A stretch of DNA of 64,000 nucleotides from Amia ocellicauda (Eukaryota > Chordata > Actinopteri > Amiiformes > Amiidae): positions 22,380,619 to 22,444,618 of the forward strand of contig NC_089863.1 in NCBI RefSeq assembly GCF_036373705.1. The letters are read 5' to 3'. The position numbers were made by a program, and so were the translations under genes. The notes under the pieces are model-generated. The model made no database searches, had not been told where the DNA came from, and saw only the letters and a list, made by a program, of their open reading frames with translations. Each line of letters begins with the position of its first letter. The first letter of the stretch is position 1. This document shows, in pieces, positions 42,962 to 54,462 of this stretch.

Positions 42962-43687
42962 ACGTCTACGGTGTAATTTAAAAATATTACAGAAATTGTC
43001 GTTTGCAGTTACAAATCTGTAGTAAGAGTAATACGTTAAGGGAGTCATGTTCAGCAATTTAAAATACAAATCTACTAGCACATATCTTGATAAAGATTAC
43101 AATAATAACAATAATAATAATACATAGCAAATATTTATTTTAGTGTTGCACATGGAAAGTTTTCTTACAGTAACTTCTGAATATAATGTTGTCTATACCC
43201 TTTTAGCTATTCGTAATATCTCTTAACAGAAACTTGTATATTTTTAGCTGTCTCCAATCATCTAAAGCATACAGAATAAGACAGCCACAAAAGTCCTTTC
43301 CACACCAGGCTCTATCGCTCGTAGTGTTGCTTTCTGTCACTGTCTTTAAAACGAGACACAAACCAAACCCACAATCGCTCCGCTCCTCCCACATCAGGGC
43401 GTGGACTTCCGACACTGGCCTGGTTTTCCTGTGGCGCTTTATTAGAACAGCAAGAGATAACAGTATGTTTCTGTCTTTATTCGACCGCATGTGTGGGTGT
43501 AACTTTGTAATTGTTTAATGAGGTCCCGCAAAGTTTGGGGTGAAATGCAAAGTAATCTAATAGTAAATTAACTAATTACTTTGCCCAGAAAGTAATAAGT
43601 AAAGTATCTTGTTACTGTTTATATGAGTAAAGAATACAATGTAATACATTTCTTTTTGTGAGTAACGACACCATCACTGCTCTTTTC
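42962..43687. mobile_element. hAT remnant (left end missing)
   Basis: As 29104. Right end at 43679, followed by the CTCTTTTC target site (43680-43687). Confidence 0.78.
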
Positions 43688-43755
43688 TATCTCGTTTTGC
43701 ATGTATGTTTGTTGTTGACAGAGATACAAAGTTTGAGAGAAGACAGGCTGGCATT

Positions 43756-43827
43756 GGGGATGTAGCTCAGTGGTAGAGCGCATGCTTTGCATGTATGAGG
43801 TCCCGAGTTCAGTCCTCGGCATCTCCA
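43756..43827 (+). tRNA. tRNA-Ala (TGC)
   Basis: As 29898, with the TTCAGTC T loop. Confidence 0.83.
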
Positions 43828-44030
43828 GACTGTCTTTTAATGGAGCCCGTGCACTATGTCATTGGATGCACATAGCAAGTACCGAACAAATCGGGAGCCC
43901 GTGATTCATCGGTCACACTAGCATGGGCCTTTTCGGCACTCTCTCCCAGCATTCGTCCGAGAAACATCGTGTGTGTATGTATTCATTGTGAGAAGTGAAA
44001 CAATGGGCCAGATTGCAAGCTGGTTCTGTA

Positions 44031-44495
44031 TACACTCACCTAAAGGATTATTAGGAACACCATACTAATACTGTGTTTGACCCCCTTTCGCCTTCAGAAC
44101 TGCCTTAATTCTACATAGCATTGATTCAACAAGGTGCTGAAAGCATTCTTTAGAAATGTTGGCCCATATTGATAGGATAGCATCTTGCAGTTGATGGAGA
44201 TTTGTGTGATGCACATCCAGGGCACGAAGCTCCCGTTCCACCACATCCCAAAGATGCTCTATTGGGTTGAGATCTGGTGACTGTGGGGTCCAGTTTAGTA
44301 CAGTGAACTCATTGTCATGTTCAAGAAACCAATTTGAAATGATTCGACCTTTGTGACATGGTGCATTATCCTGCTGGAAGTAGCCATCAGAGGATGGGTA
44401 CATGGTGGTCATAAAGGGATGGACATGGTTAGAAACAATGCTCAGGTAGGACGTGGCATTTAAACGAGGCCCAATTGGCACTAAGGGGCCTAAAG
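44031..44495 (-). mobile_element. Tc1-like element, left part, joined to LINE
   Basis: Same extent and junction as 30173-30637. Confidence 0.88.
44065..44481 (-). pseudogene. Tc1-like transposase C-terminal fragment
   Basis: 138 codons, as 30207-30623, with small changes (SNHVHP, MLCRIK). Confidence 0.85.
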
Positions 44496-47069
44496 AAGGA
44501 GGTAGTTATAGTAGGAGACTCAATTCTTAGAGGTGTAGATCACACAGTGTGTTCTAGTGACATGGAGACCCGCATTGGTATCTTGCCTGCCTGGTGCTCA
44601 GGTTGCAGATCTCCCTAAACTAGTAGACGGGCTACTGGCCAAAGCCGGGGGGAATCCACTGGTCATGGTCAGGGAGACAGGCAGAGATTAGAAAGTTTAA
44701 CACGTGGTTGAAAGCTTGGTGTAGGGAAAAGGGGTTTAGGTTTATGGAGCATTGGTCTTTCTTCTGGGATAGATGGGACCTGTACAAACCGGACGGTCTA
44801 CATCTAAACAGACGGGGGGCTAATGCATTGGAAGAGCGTATGTGCAGTGAAATTGAGAAGCATTTAAACTAGGAACCAGGGGGGCAGGGAGCTATGACAA
44901 TGGGAGATGTTCCACTAAGGAAAGGAAACCAAGGGAAACTGCCAGTAGGAAAGTCCTGAAATGTTTGTACCTCAATGCCAGGAGTATAAGGAACAAGATG
45001 TTAGACTTGGAAGCCACAGTGCTGGTGTGTGACTATGATGTTGTAGGAGTGACAGAAACATGGCTTACAGAAAATGATGGGGATGAATACAAGTTGGAAG
45101 GATACACACAGTTTAGGTGAGACAGGCAAAATCGAAGAGGGGGTGGGGTAGCATTATATGTGAAAAATGACATTGAGGCAGAAGAACTTGTATTAGATCC
45201 CAGTAACGGAACAGAATCTTTGTGGGTGAAACTTTTGAACAAGAGATCTGGAGGATTAGCGGTAGGAGTGTGTTACAGGCCACCAAACTCAGATATTCAG
45301 AAAGATGCTGCATTGTACAGTGTAATCAGGACTGCATGTAGCAAGGATGTGGCTGTTATAATGGGGGATTTCAATTTCCCAAACTTAGACTGGGAAAGCC
45401 CAGTGGGGACTACAGAAGCAGAAATGGAAATGGTTGAGATGGTAAATGACTGCTTTCTAACTCAATTTGTCAGGGAACCAACCAGAGAGAGCGCATGTAT
45501 TGACTTGATCTTTTCAAATGACCAAGATAGAGTCAGGGGGACAGTAGTTAGAGAACCAATGGCAAGTTGTGATCACAATATGGTTGTCTTTGAGGCATTC
45601 TTTCAAAAAACAAGGTCCAAGTCTAAAACAATGGTCTACAATTTTAGAAAAGCAAACCTTGAAGGTATGAGATGGCACTTAGAAGAGGTAGACTGGAGCA
45701 CACTGGATACAGAGTTAGTTGAAAATGCATGGGTATATTTTAAGAATATACTACTCGAGGCTCAGGAGCAATTTGTACCAAAACTTAGCAAATTGAGGAA
45801 CAAAAAACATTGGCCAAAATGGTATAATAGAGGTATGCAAAAAATTTAAAGAGGAAGACAATGTTGTATAGTGCATACAAAAGGGATGGTGACGAAACAA
45901 AATACATAGAATATGTTGAGCTGCAAAGAGATCTTAAGAAAGGGATCAGGAAAGCAGAGAGGGAATTAGAAAGAAACATAGCTCTTGGAGCTCAAACCAA
46001 TGCAAAGAGCTTTTTTCAATATCACAACAGCAAGCGGTTAATAAAGGAGGAGGTGAAACAGATAAAGGGCAAAAACGGAGGTATCTTGGAAATTGAACAA
46101 GATGTGGCAAATATTCTAAATGAGTATTTCACAGAGGTTTTTTCAAAAGAAAAAACAGATGACATGCCACAGGTTGACAATCAGTCCAGTCAAACCCTAA
46201 GAGAGATCAGGATAAATGAGGAGGAGGTACTAAAGGGACTAGCAGAATTAAAAACAAACAAATCACCTGGGCCAGATGGGATAAATCCAACAGTACTTCA
46301 AGAAAAAAGGTGGCTCAGCAGATACAATCTTGGCAGCACAGGCTATTCAGAGGAACTTAGATAATATTCAGTTGTGGGCTGACACCTGGCAAATGAAATT
46401 CAATGTGGACAAGTGCAAGGTAATACATGCAGGTAACAAAAATGTCCACTATAATTACACTATGGGAGGTACAGATCTACATGAAGTAACGCATGAGAAA
46501 GACCTAGGAGTCTATGTGGACTCCTCACTTTCTCCATCCAAGCAATGTGGGGAAGCAATAAAGAAGGCAAACAGAATGCTAGGGTATATTGTCAAAAGTG
46601 TAGAATTTAAAACAAGGGCAGTAATGTTAAGACTGTACAATGCGCTAGTTAGACCTCATCTGGAATACTGTGTACAGTTCTGGGCACCACACTTCAAAAA
46701 GGATATTGCTGCCTTAGAGGCAGTTCAGAGGAGAGCAACCAGACTTATTCCAGGTCTTCAAGGGAAAGTCCTACTCGGAGAGACTGAGGGAACTGAACCT
46801 TTTCACCCTGGAACAGAGGAGACTACCCGGGGACACAAATGGAAATTGGGCTTCAAGGCATTCAAAACGGAAAACAGGAGACACTTCTTTACACAGAGAG
46901 TAGTCACAATCTGGAATAAACTACCCAGCGATGTGGTTGAAGCTGAAAGTTTGGGAACATTTAAAAATGGTCTGGAAAGGATCCTTGGATCACTTCGATA
47001 TTAATGAAAACCAAACGAGCACGATGGGTCGAATTGTCCCCTCTCGTTTGTTAACTCTCTAATGTTCTT
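44496..47069 (+). mobile_element. LINE fragment L7, type A, longest open endonuclease
   Basis: Starts in ORF1. The endonuclease is open for 229 codons (45160-45849) because the codon that is TAA in L4, L6 and L8 (GCATTGTAA) reads TAC here, but a TGA upstream at about 45117 remains. Linker 45861-46364, RT C-terminal region 46330-47004. RT core absent. Confidence 0.87.
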
Positions 47070-47138
47070 AAAAGTGTCTGAAGCAGCATGAAAGAGCACA
47101 TTAGGCAGCTGAGAACAGACAGAGAGGGGAGTGTATAT

Positions 47139-47210
47139 TGCATTGGCCGGGAATCAAACCCAGGTCAACTGCTTGGAAGGCAGCTATGCTAACCACTATA
47201 CCACCAACAC
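47139..47210 (-). tRNA. tRNA-Gly (TCC)
   Basis: 72 bases. T loop TTTGATT, with a further G-U in the T stem and in the acceptor (GTGTTGG/CCAATGC). Still pairs. Confidence 0.78.
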
Positions 47211-47436
47211 TTAGAAACTGCTTCACAACAATATCTCACTGTGGTCGAACATGATTCCAGGATTGCAAAGTGGCAGGCAATTTGTTTTCCAAATTGCAAT
47301 CGGTGAACATTTGGGAAGCCCTGCGTTATCTGCAGTTTCCTGTTCCTGAGTGCGGAAGGAAAATGTCCATTAGCATCTTTCCAGATTGCACTTTATTCAG
47401 ACCTTTCCGAAATGAAACAAAACCAAAGTTGAAACA

Positions 47437-47508
47437 TAGCAGAGGATGGTTTCGATCCATCGACCTCTGGGTTATGGGGCCAGCACGCTTCCGCTGCGCC
47501 ACTCTGCT
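47437..47508 (-). tRNA. Initiator tRNA-Met (CAT), anticodon-stem change
   Basis: As 27766, but the G next to the anticodon loop is C (CTGGCCCCATAA), breaking one of the three G-C pairs that mark initiators. Confidence 0.8.
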
Positions 47509-47777
47509 CCTTGGCCACTCAGCCACCTGTTAACTTCACAGCCACTCCTATATTGCATATTGCAAGCAATACAAGTTTGCAAAGACCTGCGTTATTTCCA
47601 ATTTCCTGTTCAAGACTGCACACCGAGCTTCTCCATGCGCTGGAGCAGCTTTCCAGGTTTCAGTGCCTTCACATTTCACCCTGTATGTGCTGTGGGAAGC
47701 ATCATGTCAATTGTGTTGTACTAAGCGGATCGGGGCTCAGTCTGAGCTCAGATCCGAGCTTAAAAATGACCGTGCTT

Positions 47778-47850
47778 CTGAGCAGCTGGGACTCAAAGCC
47801 ACACTCCCTGGCTTAGGAACCCAGTGTCTGATCCACTAGGACACGGGGGC
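47778..47850 (-). pseudogene. tRNA-Arg (CCT) pseudogene
   Basis: As 28107. Confidence 0.7.
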
Positions 47851-48310
47851 TCAGCCAGACAGTATCGGAAAATGGAAATAAATAAATAAATTAATAAATA
47901 AAAAGATGCGGCGCGTTACACAATAGACACCAGGTAAAGAAGTGAATAGTTACAGGAACTGTCACGTAAGCTCCTCAACTTGAAACGGGCACATACGAAC
48001 TCCTGTGAAATAACACGAGATGGATAACTACCCCTTCTCTGCTGCAGCAGAATGTGACTACCTATTGCGCAGATTATTGCGTCAATCGATTCGAAAAGAG
48101 GGCTGGCATTTGTCACCAATGTGCCTCGTTTTATTTCTGAAATATAACTCCCAGAAAATATTGTCTGTGTTTTTGAAATTGAATAACCTCAAAAGAAAGA
48201 AATGATCCAGTCAATTGCTAAAGAAGAGTCTTGCCGCTGCATTCTGGAATGAAGAAAAGAATGAAATGACAAGTACAATCAAATCAAGAAAGAGAGCAGG
48301 CTGTGTCCGA
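47851..48310. other. Spacer
   Basis: Unit spacer. No gene recognised. Confidence 0.6.
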
Positions 48311-48381
48311 TGCGCCAGCCGGGAATCGAACCCGAGTCACAAGAATGGGAATCTTGTATGATACCACTACACCACTGGCGC
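48311..48381 (-). tRNA. tRNA-Gly (CCC)
   Basis: 71 bases, fully paired acceptor, CCC anticodon, standard T loop. Confidence 0.9.
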
Positions 48382-48774
48382 TGCTGGGGAAGCTCTGGCT
48401 TGTGTCCTTGAAGCAAATTCATAGAAAGCGTCCCATGGGGCAAGATGATGTCTTAATGATTATCCTTATTAGTCTGTTGTCGATCTGCTTAATACGTACC
48501 TAGCCAATCACTACATCACAGGTGCAGAGACAATCAGTATGAAGGCGAACACGATTTCGTTAACATGTGCCCATTTACAAGTTCAATGAATGTATACATA
48601 AATAAAGCAGATCTGGGTTTTCCTCTGAAACATTAAGGACTGGTTTCATAAATGCGTCCATAAGTCCATAAACGCCACGAGTGCAACGTGCAACTCTATT
48701 GTAGCTGCTGTTACTGTACGATTCATCGTGATACGTGTGTGTTTTATTTCAGCTGTAACTCGCCCTGGTTAAGC
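48382..48774. other. Spacer
   Basis: Unit spacer. No gene recognised. Confidence 0.6.
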
Positions 48775-49500
48775 ACGTCTACGGTGTAATTTAAAAATAT
48801 TACAGAAATTGTTGTTTGCAGTTACAAATCTGTAGTAAGAGCAATACGTTAAGGGAGTCAAGTTCAGCAATTTAAAATACAAATCTACTAGCACATATCT
48901 TGATAAAGATTACAATAATAACAATAATAATAATACATAGCAAATATTTATTTTAGTGTTGCACATGGAAAGTTTTCTTACAGTAACTTCTGAATATAAT
49001 GTTGTCTATACCCTTTTAGCTATTCGTAATATCTCTTAACAGAAACTTGTATATTTTTAGCTGTCTCCAATCATCTAAAGCATACAGAATAAGACAGCCA
49101 CAAAAGTCCTTTCCACACCAGGCTCTATCGCTCGTAGTGTTGCTTTCTGTCACTGTCTTTAAAACGAGACACAAACCAAACCCACAATCGCTCCGCTCCT
49201 CCCACATCAGGGCGTGGACTTCCGACACTGGCCTGGTTTTCCTGTGGCGCTTTATTAGAACAGCACGAGATAACAGTATGTTTCTGTCTTTATTCGACCG
49301 CATGTGTGGGTGTAACTTTGTAATTGTTTAATGAGGTCCCGCAAAGTTTGGGGTGAAATGCAAAGTAATCTAATAGTAAAGTAACTAATTACTTTGCCCA
49401 GAAAGTAATAAGTAAAGTATCTTGTTACTGTTTATATGAGTAAAGAATACAATGTAATACATTTCTTCTTGTGAGTAACGACACCATCACTGCTCTTTTC
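48775..49500. mobile_element. hAT remnant (left end missing)
   Basis: As 29104. Right end at 49492, target site CTCTTTTC at 49493-49500. Confidence 0.78.
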
Positions 49501-49568
49501 TATCTCGTTTTGCATGTATGTTTGTTGTTGACAGAGATACAAAGTTTGAGAGAAGACAGGCTGGCATT

Positions 49569-49640
49569 GGGGATGTAGCTCAGTGGTAGAGCGCATGCTT
49601 TGCATGTATGAGGTCCTGAGTTCAGTCCTCGGCATCTCCA
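49569..49640 (+). tRNA. tRNA-Ala (TGC)
   Basis: As 29898, plus one T-stem change (CTGAG) that leaves a G-U pair. Confidence 0.8.
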
Positions 49641-49705
49641 GACTGTCTTTTAATGGAGCCCGTGCACTATGTCATTGGATGCACATAGCAAGTACCGAAC
49701 AAATC

Positions 49706-49805
49706 GGGTACATGGTGGTCATAAAGTGATGGACATGGTCAGAAACAATGCTCAGGTAGGACGTGGCATTTAAACGATGCCCAATTGGCACTAAGAGGCC
49801 TAAAG
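49706..49805 (-). mobile_element. Tc1-like remnant, 100 bases
   Basis: Only the part next to the LINE junction remains. A deletion joins tRNA-Ala flank (AAATCGGG) to the TACATGGTGG part of the Tc1-like element. The terminal repeat is gone. Confidence 0.88.
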
Positions 49806-52379
49806 AAGGAGGTAGTTATAGTAGGAGACTCAATTCTTAGAGGTGTAGATCACACAGTGTGTTCTAGTGACATGGAGACCCGCATTGGTATCTTGCCTGC
49901 CTGGTGCTCAGGTTGCAGATCTCCCTAAACTAGTAGACGGGCTACTGGCCAAAGCCGGGGGGAATCCACTGGTCATGGTCAGGGAGACAGGCAGAGATTA
50001 GAAAGTTTAACACGTGGTTGAAAGCTTGGTGTAGGGAAAAGGGGTTTAGGTTTATGGAGCATTGGTCTTTCTTCTGGGATAGATGGGACCTGTACAAACC
50101 GGACGGTCTACATCTAAACAGACGGGGGGCTAATGCATTGGAAGAGCGTATGTGCAGTGAAATTGAGAAGCATTTAAACTAGGAACCAGGGGGGCAGGGA
50201 GCTATGACAATGGGAGATGTTCCACTAAGGAAAGGAAACCAAGGGAAACTGCCAGTAGGAAAGTCCTGAAATGTTTGTACCTCAATGCCAGGAGTATAAG
50301 GAACAAGATGTTAGACTTGGAAGCCACAGTGCTGGTGTGTGACTATGATGTTGTAGGAGTGACAGAAACATGGCTTACAGAAAACGATGGGGATGAATAC
50401 AAGTTGGAAGGATACACACAGTTTAGGTGAGACAGGCAAAATCAAAGAGGGGGTGGGGTAGCATTATATGTGAAAAATGACATTGAGGCAGAAGAACTTG
50501 TATTAGATCCCAGTAACGGAACAGAATCTTTGTGGGTGAAACTTTTGAACAAGAGATCTGGAGGATTAGCGGTAGGAGTGTGTTACAGGCCACCAAACTC
50601 AGATATTCAGAAAGATGCTGCATTGTAAAGTGTAATCAGGACTGCATGTAGCAAGGATGTGGCTGTTATAATGGGGGATTTCAATTTCCCAAACTTAGAC
50701 TGGGAAAGCCCAGTGGGGACTACAGAAGCAGAAATGGAAATGGTTGAGATGGTAAATGACTGCTTTCTAACTCAATTTGTCAGGGAACCAACCAGAGAGA
50801 GCGCATGTATTGACTTGATCTTTTCAAATGACCAAGATAGAGTCAGGGGGACAGTAGTTAGAGAACCAATGGCAAATTGTGATCACAATATGGTTGTCTT
50901 TGAGGCATTCTTTCAAAAAACAAGGTCCAAGTCTAAAACAATGGTCTACAATTTTAGAAAAGCAAACCTTGAAGGTATGAGACGGCACTTAGAAGAGGTA
51001 GACTGGAGCACACTGGATACAGAGTTAGTTGAAAATGCATGGGTATATTTTAAGAATATACTACTCGAGGCTCAGGAGCAATTTGTACCAAAACTTAGCA
51101 AATTGAGGAACAAAAAACATTGGCCAAAATGGTATAATAGAGGTATGCAAAAAATATAAAGAGGAAGACAATGTTGTATAGTGCATACAAAAGGGATGGT
51201 GACGAAACAAAATACATAGAATATGTTGAGCTGCAAAGAGATCTTAAGAAAGGAATCAGGAAAGCAGAGAGGGAATTAGAAAGAAACATAGCTCTTGGAG
51301 CTCAAACCAATGCAAAGAGCTTTCTTCAATATCACAACAGCAAGCGGTTAATAAAGGAGGAGGTGAAACAGATAAAGGGCAAAAACGGAGGTATCTTGGA
51401 AATTGAACAAGATGTGGCAAATATTCTAAATGAGTATTTCACAGAGGTTTTTACAAAAGAAAAAACAGATGACATGTCACAGGTTGACAATCAGTCCAGT
51501 CAAACCCTAAGAGAGATCAGGATCAATGAGGAGGAGGTACTAAAGGGACTAGCATCATTAAAAACAAACAAATCACCTGGGCCAGATGGGATAATTCCAA
51601 CAGTACTTCAAGAAAAAAGGTGGCTCAGCAGATACAATCTTGGCAGCACAGGCTATTCAGAGGAACTTAGATAATATTCAGTTGTGGGCTGACACCTGGC
51701 TAATGAAATTCAATGTGGACAAGTGCAAGGTAATACATGCAGGTAACAAAAATGTCCACTATAATTACACTATGGGAGGTACAGATCTACATGAAGTAAC
51801 GCATGAGAAAGACCTAGGAGTCTATGTGGACTCCTCACTTTCTCCATCCAAGCAATGTGGGGAAGCAATAAAGAAGGCAAACAGAATGCTAGGGTATATT
51901 GTCAAAAGTGTAGAATTTAAAGCAAGGGCAGTAATTTTAAGACTGTATAATGCGCTAGTTAGACCTCATCTGGAATACTGTGTACAGTTCTGGGCACCAC
52001 ACTTCAAAAAGGATATTGCAGCCATAGAGGCAGTTCAGAGGAGAGCAACCAGACTTATTCCAGGTCTTCAAGGGAAAGTCCTACTCGGAGAGACTGAGGG
52101 AACTGAACCTTTTCACCCTGGAACAGAGGAGACTACCCGGGGACACAAATGGAAATTGGGCTTCAAGGCATTCAAAACGGAAAACAGAAGACACTTCTTT
52201 ACACAGAGAGTAGTCACAATCTGAAATAAACTACCCAGCGATGTGGTTGAAGCTGAAAGTTTGGGAACATTTAAAAATGGTCTGGAAAGGATCCTTGGAT
52301 CACTTCGATATTAATGACCACCAAACGAGCACGATGGGTCGAATGGTCCCCTCTCGTTTGTTAACTCTCTAATGTTCTT
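49806..52379 (+). mobile_element. LINE fragment L8, type B
   Basis: Same span as L7. The endonuclease is interrupted by a TGA (about 50427) and a TAA (about 50627). Open pieces are 50659-51159 and 51171-51674. The RT C-terminal region at 51640-52224 is cut short by a TGA at about 52222 (ATCTGAAAT). Shares the type B variants with L4. Confidence 0.87.
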
Positions 52380-52448
52380 AAAAGGGTCTGAAGCAGCATG
52401 AAAGGGCACACTAGGCAGCTGAGAACAGTCAGAGAGGGATGTGTATAT

Positions 52449-52520
52449 TGCATTGGCCGGGAATCGAACCCGGGTCAACTGCTTGAAAGGCAGCTATGCT
52501 AACCACTATACCAACAACGC
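52449..52520 (-). tRNA. tRNA-Gly body with TTC (Glu) anticodon
   Basis: 72 bases, the same gene position as the other Gly-TCC copies and clearly Gly in its acceptor, D and T arms (TTCGATT loop). A single G-to-A on the plus strand at 52486 changes the anticodon (52485-52487) from TCC to TTC. There is a C-to-A change on the plus strand in the D arm (CCAACAACGC). The anticodon stem still pairs. If made, it would carry Glu anticodon bases on a Gly-type body. Confidence 0.83.
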
Positions 52521-52746
52521 TTAGAATCTGCTTCCCAACAATATCTCACTGTGGTCGAACATGATTCCAGGATTGCAAAGTGGCAGGCAATTTGTTTTCC
52601 AAATTGCAATCGGTGAACATTTGGGAAGCCCTGCGTTATCTGCAGTTTCCTGTTCCTCAGTGCGGAAGGAAAATGTCCATTAGCATCTTTCCAGATTGCA
52701 CTTTATTCAGACCTTTCCGAAATGAAACAAAACCAAAGTTGAAACA

Positions 52747-52818
52747 TAGCAGAGGATGGTTTCAATCCATTGACCTCTGGGTTATGGGCCCAGCACGCTT
52801 CCGCTGCGCCACTCTGCT
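52747..52818 (-). tRNA. Initiator tRNA-Met (CAT)
   Basis: 72 bases, acceptor intact. The T loop reads ATTGAAA, and there is one change next to it (GGTCAATGG). Slightly weakened. Confidence 0.83.
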
Positions 52819-53087
52819 CCATGGGCACTCAACCACCTGTTAACGTCACAGCCACTCCTATATTGCATATTGCAAGCAATACAAGTTTGCAAAGCCCTGC
52901 GTTATTTCCACTTTCCTGTTCAAGACTGCACACCGAGCTTCTCCATGCGCTGGAGCAGCTTTCCAGGTTTCAGTGCCTTCACATTTCACCCTGTATGTGC
53001 TGTGGGAAGCATCATGTCAATTGTTTTGTACTAAGCGGATCGGGGCTCAGTCTGAGCTCAGATCCGAGCTTAAAAATGACCGTGCTT

Positions 53088-53160
53088 CTGAGCAGCTGGG
53101 ACTCAAAGCCACACTCCCTGGCTTAGGAACCCAGTGTCTGATCCACTAGGACACGGGGGC
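53088..53160 (-). pseudogene. tRNA-Arg (CCT) pseudogene
   Basis: As 28107. Confidence 0.7.
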
Positions 53161-53784
53161 TCAGCCAGACAGTATCGGAAAATGGAAATAAATAAATTAA
53201 TTAATAAATAAAAAGATGCGGCGCGTTACACAATAGACACCAGGTAAAGAAGTGAATAGTTACAGGAACTGTCACGTAAGCTCCTCAACTTGAAACGGGC
53301 ACATGCGAACTCCTGTGAAATAACACGAGATGGATAACTACCCCTTCTCTGATAAAGCAGAATGTGACTACCTATTGCGCAGATTATTGCGTCAATCGAT
53401 TCGAAAAGAGGGCTGGCATTTGTCACCAATGTGCCTCATTTTATTTCTGAAATATAACTCCCAGAAAATATTGTCTGATTATCCTTATTAGTCTGTTGTC
53501 GATCTGCTTAATACGTACCTAGCCAATCACTACATCACAGGTGCAGAGACAATCAGTATGAAGGCGAACACGATTTCGTTAACGTGTGCCCATTTACAAG
53601 TTCAATGAATGTATACATAAATAAAGCAGATCTGGGTTTTCCTCTGAAACATTAAGGACTGGTTTCATAAATGCGTCCATAAGTCCATAAACGCCACAAG
53701 TGCAACGTGCACACTTTAGTTCAGTTATAACCTGCTCTATTGTAGCTGCTGTTACTGTACGATTCATCGTGATACGTGTGGTTT
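53161..53784. other. Shortened unit spacer, end of array
   Basis: Unit spacer with a deletion at about 53477 (TTGTCTG joined to ATTATCC) that removed the tRNA-Gly-CCC. Near 53720 it carries a short extra stretch and at about 53780 it leaves the repeat. No gene remains. Confidence 0.7.
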
Positions 53785-54306
53785 ATGATTCTACCAATAA
53801 TGATAATAATTAAGGAGGAGCTGACAATACAGATGAATTGCTCATGAAACAGACTTCCTTTACTTCTGTAGCACGTATTGCAGTAAACATATCGTCCTCT
53901 GACAAAACAAACGCCCTGACAAGCTCGTTGAGCAAGCGATGCTCACGAGGGGCATTTCATCCACGTTAAGTAAATCAACAGGCTTCCAGCAATTAACGCC
54001 TTTTCCAAATGAATTCCAGACAATGCAGCTGCCCTTAGCTTTAACAATGGCTTGATTAGGTGGAATATGTGAAACAATGAATTTAAACTGCAATTTGAAA
54101 GCTATAGGCACTTCAACTTATGTGAACAACATGATACAAAAATGACAGACCTAGCCCTCTAATTCACTGGATATAACAAACACATTAATAAATGTATCCA
54201 GGCATTACACACAACATACAAGCAGCAGATACCAATAGGGATGATTCAGCTGGATGTGTTAATTGAGAGATCGCCATAGCAGCTGTTTGTTATTTATGTC
54301 TAGCCC
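53785..54306. other. Single-copy sequence upstream of the ZP3-like gene
   Basis: No repeat unit, tRNA or convincing protein gene. An 83-codon open frame (53860-54111, minus) has no recognisable features. Two CAGCTG E-boxes (54247-54252 and 54280-54285) lie just upstream of the TATA box. E-boxes near zona pellucida genes are the kind of site used by the oocyte factor FIGLA, so a role is possible but not shown. Confidence 0.5.
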
Positions 54307-54313
54307 TATATAG
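54307..54313 (+). promoter_or_regulatory. TATA box of the ZP3-like gene
   Basis: TATATAG about 150 bases before the start codon. Transcription would begin near 54335-54340, leaving a 5' untranslated region of about 125 bases. Confidence 0.65.
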
Positions 54314-54462
54314 AGCAGGAGCAGTGCCCTAGTGATTATCACTTTCCGGGCTAGTGTGTCTGTGAGTGAACTGGGGGTTTAGTGGTTATTGCAGAGGCAT
54401 TGCAGTGCTGTTGTTTAATCCTCTCTTTCCAGTGGCGTTGTCACGTGCTTGTTCTGTGTGCA

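Noticed and set aside
54311-54360. tRNA-Val-like stretch (TAGTGATTATCAC) before the ZP3-like gene
   Set aside because: Only a D-arm-like match; no anticodon or T arm follows.
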